Assembly: GCA_918026815.1 (NCBI GenBank)
Contig: CAKJVC010000012.1
Location: 2,666,001 to 2,730,000 of the forward strand
DNA length: 64,000 nucleotides
Source: Chalara sp. BL73
Lineage: Eukaryota > Ascomycota > Leotiomycetes > Helotiales
Direction of reading: 5' to 3'
A program made the position numbers and the translations under genes. Position 1 is the first letter of the stretch. Each line of letters begins with the position of its first letter. Below the pieces are notes generated by a model. That model was not told the origin of the DNA and ran no database searches. It saw only the letters and a program-made list of their open reading frames with translations. Of the stretch, positions 57,691 to 64,000 are shown in pieces.

Positions 57691-59255
57691 ATTATGATGG
57701 CACCTCTGTTTTGTTTTGTCCCTAATTCGGTGACCAGGAGAGATTGAATGCAGAAGCATCCGCCATAAGAGGCGAGGGTCGGAGTGTGGAGTTACATGTA
57801 CTATAACGTATTTAGACCCATGGAATTAATGATACCTTCCAATATTTTTTATATGAGCCTGCCAATTTACCCAGAGATAATCGTCGCGTGAGTGATATCA
57901 CATTTTCTGGGCGGGCTTCTCGAAGTGTCATAAGTGGAGTGCCCCGACTCGGTGAAAAGATGACCTCAGTCAAGCACCGATCATCTCAGCCTCGCCATCG
58001 AATTCTTTTTGACGCGTACCCAAAACCCACGGTTACTGTAATCATGCCTAATTTTAAATGTAGATGGAAGTCTAAATCTCTGGTGTCAGCAACGGTGGTT
58101 GGATAGAATTTTTGATGATGATGTTTTTGTTTTTGTCGTTCAAACAGCCTACGGCTCGCTTAGACGATCCACAAATAAAGAGCGCTAGCAAACTCAAAAC
58201 ATGACATGGCCGCATTATAAAGCGGGATCAGCGACCAGGCTTCCCCTTGCTGATTTTCGGCCGGTCCAGTAGCCATACAGCATTGTGGTGCTTGGATGGT
58301 ATGACAGCGGCTGCAGAGTCAGCCACAATTTTTGTGCAACCTTCCGGCCCGATGGGCTGAGTTTACCCATGTTTGTTTACCCCGCAAGCATCTACAGCAA
58401 AATGTCTACTTCAACTGGTACTGTAATATGGATAAAGTGCAGCATGAATAATAGATGCTGCGCCTCAAATGACTCTACAAAGTTCTCAAAACCAAAATGG
58501 TGGCCCGGTGAGACTACTCTTTTAAATGTCTCACTGGGGGCGTTCGGCGGTGTGCATTGAAGCAGCACTGGATGGCGCCGAGCCAGCCGAAGCCTCCTGC
58601 AAAGGGAACCTGGTCGTCGTATGTAGCGGAAGAACATACCGTGCCGTATCTGTCGACTCCGCAGGGATATATCCACACCATGGGAAAGTGAAGGAGGATG
58701 CAAATTACTGCGTCCCCACAAACTGCCGCTTAATCGGACGCATTTTGTAAAGGGCTGACGTTGCCTGATCGAGAGTCCTCCGTCGCCTTTTGTGGTACGA
58801 CTTCTGCCTCGACTCGCAATCTCCTTTCAAGCCACACACAGTCCAGGGCCTTTCCTGTTTGGTGGCTGTGCATTATATAAGCCACTCTGCGACATTCAAC
58901 AGATCAGGCCATTAATGTCCTGAGCACTCCAGGTCATTATTGTGATATCTATGCAGCCCCATTCGAAACCATTGGGTATATCTCGCTTCTTTTATCTAGA
59001 GTTACGGACCAATTACCAAATATGCATGCGTCACTTGACCCTTAAGCAAGCAACATGACGGCGCTCTGTCTCATTGGCTGCTTCTTACTGGATGAACCAT
59101 AGTTCTGAAACTCTCAATTGCTCCACCTCAGAAAGATTGCAACATGGCGAGAGCTCCAGCTTACGCTTGCAGCTTTTCATCCTGGAGACCACAGAAATTT
59201 GATGCACTGCAAACTGTAGTTATAGAATTGGGAAGAGGATCAACCTGCGGAGCGT
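57691..59255. other. Gene-free stretch with TATA-like site
   Basis: No supported gene between the two motif-sharing genes. TATATAA occurs at 58874-58880, about 376 bp upstream of the next ATG, and is a possible core promoter with a long leader. Confidence 0.4.
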
Positions 59256-60107
59256 ATGGATGAAATGAGCGCAACAGAGGGAAATCCAGCTGTGGCCAGC
59301 AACATTGAAGAGAAAGCTCCTGAGTCTGTAGGACCCGCGGCGCTGACAGATTCTCAACCGTCTCAACCGCCTCAATCTTCTCCTGTCGCGCCGGATGATC
59401 TTCCAGAAGATCTTTCTCAGCTTGGGCTGAATCTGGACGATGAGGAACAATTATCAGATTCCCTCAATTATCAACGAGGAGGCAGGAAGAAGAGGAAAGG
59501 TCGCATGCCGCCGCCTGGGGATACACAATTGCCTTGGTCGGAAAGGAGTGGCAGACTAGAATCATTTGCAGAGACTACGATATCTCGAGAAGAGGAGCAA
59601 TCACCCATAGAACCTGAAGCAGCTGCCGATACGCCATGTCCTCACTGCGCAAGGCCTATGCCTAAAAGCAGGCAGTCAGCAGACCCAATACAAGAGGAGC
59701 AAGGAGAAAGCTCAAAGGCAAAGCCGAAGCCTCCTGGGCCTGGGTTATTCAACTTGAAAAGAGGCAATAAACCAGGGCCACCTATCGGTGTTTATGTGGA
59801 CAGGCCAGATGAAGCGAAAGGCAAAAAGTCTAAGAAAAAGAAGAAGTCAAAGAGGAAGTCAAAGAAGTCCAAGTCCGCCGAGGACGAGGAGGAGAGTAGC
59901 TCAAGCTCTAGTTCCAGTTCTAGCGATAAGGAGGAGGAGGAGAAACCAAGAAAGCCTGTACAAATACGCTTGGACCTCAATCTTGATCTGGAGATTTTGT
60001 TCAAGGCGAAGGTACTTTCTCCCAATCCTTCTTCAGCAGACTTCATTTGCTAACACGATATTTACACACAGATAAAAGGCGATGTAACGATTACCTTCTT
60101 AGAATAA
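59256..60107 (+). CDS. Low-complexity charged protein with C-terminal beta motif
   Basis: Two exons (59256-60011, 60072-60107), 263 residues. It begins acidic and Pro/Ser-rich, then has a basic patch (RGGRKKRKGR), a lone TPCPHCARPMP segment with a Cys-x-x-Cys pair, and a PGPGLFNLKRG...GPPIGVYVDRP stretch. A strongly basic KKSKKKKKSKRKSKKSKS run and an Asp/Glu/Ser tract follow. The end is VQIRLDLNLDLEILFKAK, intron, IKGDVTITFLE. The end matches that of the gene at 57045, although the rest does not. The lysine run could be a nuclear signal. I know no function; the shared motif is the only ordered-looking part. Confidence 0.75.
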
Positions 60108-63100
60108 TTTTAATCGATACCACCCTGCATGCATTAGTATTGTACCTGAGGGCAGGAAACCTGGGATTGAGTACTTCTTAATTCTCGAATGTGTCGTCGT
60201 TCCGCCAACGGCCAAACCCTTCTTCAACTTTCTACCTTGGATATGCAAGGTTATCTGCAGGGAAAAGCACGAAAGACTTGGTAATCTTAATGCCCGCCTG
60301 CAGAAATGGTCACGCTTGCTCCACGACAAAAAGAGATTGCCTCGGCCGCGAGAAAGACACTTAAGTGTTAGGGAATGGAGTTCTTTTCCCAACGCGATAC
60401 GAGGATTCAGAGTCTCTTTGATAGTTAGACAGGCTTTTAACCAGGTTTGTGGCAGCCAACTTCGAGAGGGGTCCGGGCCTATGCATGGAGCTTCATCCCT
60501 ATCTTGTACAGTACCACACCACAAAGGACTTTGTTAGTGCCTTCTGAGAGGCAGATGTTTTCTTTCAGCGTTCAGAGGAATCTCTTAAGACGATCAAGCA
60601 CCCCCGTTCTCGTCCACCTACAATCGTCGCTTCTTTAAACCGGCCAAGCCTGCATCGCAACCGATCCCATCCCTGTTTGAGTCTAGACGGTTCTGATGAT
60701 GCTTTATGGTAACGATCTTGGCCCGCAATCTTGCCTTGCATAATGCATCAGATTTTGCCTCTAGAACCATCAGATGAGAACAAAAGTAAAAATATCACAT
60801 CCTCCTTATTGACTTGAATGTCATTGTCTTCCTTCGCCACATCGCACGGGCAAACGTTGCCAAGTCTCTTCCGGTCGATCTCCCTACCCCGCGATATAGG
60901 GTTCTACAAAAACCTGGAAAAAATGTCCGGCATATACCTCTTTGAGAGCCTGTGGCGCAATTAGGAAGCCAAAATCTTAGTTACTCATCTTTTCCCGGCG
61001 GGACTCAACTCAGTGGGCCATTCAGCTTTCCTAATGCGGTGCAATGCGTAACAACAACATCCAATCATACAGCCTATCGCTTAACAAGCAAGGGGTAAAA
61101 CCTGATTTGAACGCGGCATTGAAACACAGCCTCGTGACCCGGGTGTGTTCGAATCGTGGAATCGGAGTCTGCCAAGGACTGGATTTCGATGCAGAGGTGG
61201 GTCCATATGGAGGGTTCTCCGGCGCCGTATAGCCAATAGATAATCTTAATTTCTCATTTGGCGTCGGTGATAGGACGACGGTGTCGGATGATTGAGCCGA
61301 CGACACTTTTTTAAAGCAGCACAGTACACAACCCAGTAATGGAAGCGAGAATCTCAGGGGTTCACGAGGCTCGATACGACAACCGATACTGAATCATGTC
61401 CGTTTACGGCCCGAACGAAATCTTCGCTCGATTTGCCTGACACTTTTTCCATGTACAATTCGTTTCCCGCTACTTCTGACTGATACTCTTTTGTCCCAGA
61501 ATAAGTGGCTATCAAGTTTCATTCCGCCTGTCGCCGTCGACGAGCATGTGCTGCGGGTGCACTCGGACTTTCACCCAACCTAAATGTCTAAAGTACAGCC
61601 ATATCGGTGGGAAGCATCGCTGAAGAGGGTAAAGAACAACCAAGGACACTTCTCAATATTTGACTTAATATCCAGCTAACTCTCAGCCTAGATCTTAAAA
61701 GTTTGAAGCCTCCTATATATACCGGATACAACCACACCAATATAACGTGGAGTGCGGTCCAATCCTCAAAATGACCGCTGACAAAGAACAAATGCTGCAT
61801 CGATAGCACCAGCAGTAAAAACAACCCCAGCGATCATATCGTCTCCTTGGTCCAGCAATCGTCGAACCCGTCCCTCCTCCATTGGCGCCACTTCTCTCAA
61901 ATAATTGTTGCTGTAGAATCACCACTGGAGACCTTCCTAAGTGGCAGCACATATCGCGTCGTCTATCTCCGAATCTTAATGCCACTTATTATCACAAATG
62001 CGCTAAAGCCCGCTCATTCCGTGCTCTCGAACACGATCTTGGACTCGACAGCCTTCGATCGATAAACTTTGTCTTGTATCACTCCATGGCGCTCTCATAA
62101 AGGTTGTAGTCTGTAGTGGGTATGAAGGAAGCGTTGTCTGGTACAATCGTCAGTGAAGACTGCGTTGCTGGCACTTTGTAGGGAATGAGGATGGAGCGGT
62201 AGGTGTCGCTATGTGGAAGGGCAGAGGGGCTCCCAGCGCGAGGAAGTGCATGCTACACCTTAGGTTTGTTTGCTGTGACAAGTAGACAGAGACTAGCGCC
62301 ATCAAAGCTCTCCCAACTATTTCCAAAGACTAAAAGGTAAAGGCGGACATGCAATTACAAAGGAGGAGGTTGGCATGTTACTTCAACGCGGACTGTAATT
62401 GAAAAAGAGAAAGACTTGACAACTGCATCTAGCAAAGCGAAGCTGCCACGAATAGAAAGTAGGATCTGGAAAGCAAAGCATATCCTCCTATTCAACGTTT
62501 CAACTACTGATGTATTGTCGGTTCTGCTCAACTGCGGCGCTCAGCTCTAATGTCTCCGAACATTCAGGCTCCAGCATCCTCCAAATGCATCGTGGAGATG
62601 GCTATCCACCCACCGCCTCACAAACAGAACTGCAGGCTCCAACTTCGCGAGAACCTTTGATTGGGAACTCAGAGATACTCTTGTCATTTAACCTCAAGAG
62701 GAGCAGCAGGAAATATGCAATTGTAAGTAGTGGGTGCCCAGTTCTGGATGTTTCTGTGCGGCTGGTGGCTCACCTTGCCGCGACGACTGAGAGAACCACA
62801 TTTAAGATCATATCTCACGAGCTCTGAGGATAATACTGAAAGTCTCATTAAGGGCTTCCGTTGGCGCACTGTGTATATACTGAGAAGCTCATGCGCGGCC
62901 GTGGATGTTAAGTGAGTATTGTATGGTGCGTGATCGAGCAAGCCATAAGCCTATAGCAACATAGTATTTCCCACAATCATCAGGATAATTCATTGATATT
63001 CCCTCTGCATCTACAAGATTCATCGAAAACTTGCTCAATATAGTCACCAGCTGACAGCACGAGATTACCTAAATTTGCGTGACATTTGCTATAAATCCAG

Positions 63101-64000
63101 TGTGCCTATAGATTGCTCTCGAATATTCCATGGAAACATATCTTCTCGAAAAGTACACTATTGCGTGTAATTACGAGCTACTTGTATATTTACTGAGGCC
63201 AGAGCTTCAGCATCCAAGAAAGACCGAAGTTCTAGGCTGCGGCCACGTAAACACAACAACACGCACATCCTTCTTCACATCTTGACATCACCATGCTGAA
63301 GTCGGAGAATAAAAACCTGCTCTTTGCATAAAAATATGAAACATGTATGCATTAGAATAGCTCTCCAACCCCCCCCCCCCCAAAAAAAACAAAAAAAAAT
63401 CTTATTACCGAATGCGGCAAGAGTTGTGAAGGTCTTTCTTGCGTATGACGCCACACCTCCAAGACTTTTATGGAGGGGGATGAACCCACACTTTGTTATC
63501 CACCAGCGTCAAATGCTTTACGAGAGATGATTCATTTTTCGACTTGTTGTTAATCGTGAGGACCCATCAGGTGTGGCTACTCCTCACCACCCTAAACGCG
63601 GCGGCCGTTTTCATGTCGCGGAGCACGATCAGCAGACCTTGTGAGCTCCAACCATCGCTTCGACTTGCTTCCATTTCAGTTTCCCATCATTTCAAACATG
63701 CACAAAAACAGGATTTCCATGTTCCCCGCTATCATCTAGACCTCTCTTCCCGTCGAGGTAAGTGGCTGAGACGCTTTAATGGCTGAAATGGCGTTCACGG
63801 CGGCCGTAAGTGATATTATTTTTTTGGAACGATGGGGCACTGGTGATCGGTACAGATTAGGGGTCGTATGCTCGGGGCTGACGATGGAACATGTAGGGTC
63901 TGTGGCTAGAGATCGTGGAGAGCTGAGACGGATGATGCAATATTGTAGATCCGGATCGGTGATATCATGAGGGTGGCTGAGATCTTGCGAATTCTGTGGA
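60108..64000. other. Gene-poor right end
   Basis: I could not support any gene in these 3.9 kb. All open frames are short, without signals or families; minus-strand frames at 61588-61985 have a few hydrophobic runs (for example AGVVFTAGAIDAAFVL) in changing frames and may be relics. A homopolymer run of 13 C followed by A-rich sequence lies at 63369-63399. No rRNA, tRNA or repeat array was recognised. Confidence 0.4.
63369..63399. repeat. Homopolymer tract C13-A8-C-A9
   Basis: Simple-sequence tract in the gene-poor right end; likely length-variable and error-prone in sequencing. Confidence 0.8.

Noticed and set aside
61588..61985. Hydrophobic minus-strand frames at the right end, possibly a membrane-protein relic
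   Set aside because: The frames change repeatedly and no family pattern holds for more than about 20 residues.

Overview
The window looks like nuclear DNA of a filamentous ascomycete (Pezizomycotina). A helotialean/Leotiomycete affinity is my guess from the style of the proteins, not something the sequence proves. The evidence is short introns (about 45-120 nt) with GT...AG ends and CTAAC/CTGAC branch points, a GH18 chitinase with a fungal CBM1, a PTH11-like membrane protein, an ABCC transporter, a CAF-1 WD40 subunit, and one AT-rich, RIP-like transposon island. I assembled most gene models by hand from splice sites and checked that the exon phases close. The coordinates given are the outer CDS limits; exon limits are in the evidence text.

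Layout. 0-4.3 kb: a secreted chitinase (1516-3067), then gene-free sequence. 4.35-9.91 kb: one complete LTR-element unit. It has two 170-bp LTRs differing at a single C/T, a GTAAC target-site duplication, and an interior of only about one quarter G+C with no long reading frame. 11.2-13.8 kb: a divergent pair, a mitochondrial-type succinate-semialdehyde dehydrogenase and a diverged SUMO-like gene. 14.65-16.6 kb: a dead CorA-like membrane-protein gene whose middle part lies in inverted orientation. 17.3-22.3 kb: a 7-exon, 1562-residue ABCC transporter. 24.5-26.9 kb: CAF-1 subunit B (Cac2-like). 27.6-29.0 kb: a PTH11-like membrane protein.

30-41 kb is a mixed accessory region. It holds a P450 relic, a large secreted glycoprotein, a small protein with an N-myristoylation signal, an SDR enzyme, a carbonyl-reductase relic, an arrestin-like adaptor with a PPxY motif, and an intact 7-exon Baeyer-Villiger-type monooxygenase.

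43-54.6 kb is the most coherent neighbourhood. Two large hydrophilic LEA-like genes lie head to head (43057-46875 minus; about 48908-51200 plus). They are followed by a serine-hydrolase-like protein with its own short amphipathic repeats and by a small Gly/Asp-rich protein. This suggests a desiccation or dormancy stress block. 55-60 kb holds a conserved fungal secretory or membrane-anchored protein and two unrelated low-complexity proteins that share one C-terminal beta-type motif, split by an intron at nearly the same place. The first of the two also has a tandem copy of its terminal exon. From 60.1 kb to the end I see no gene I can support.
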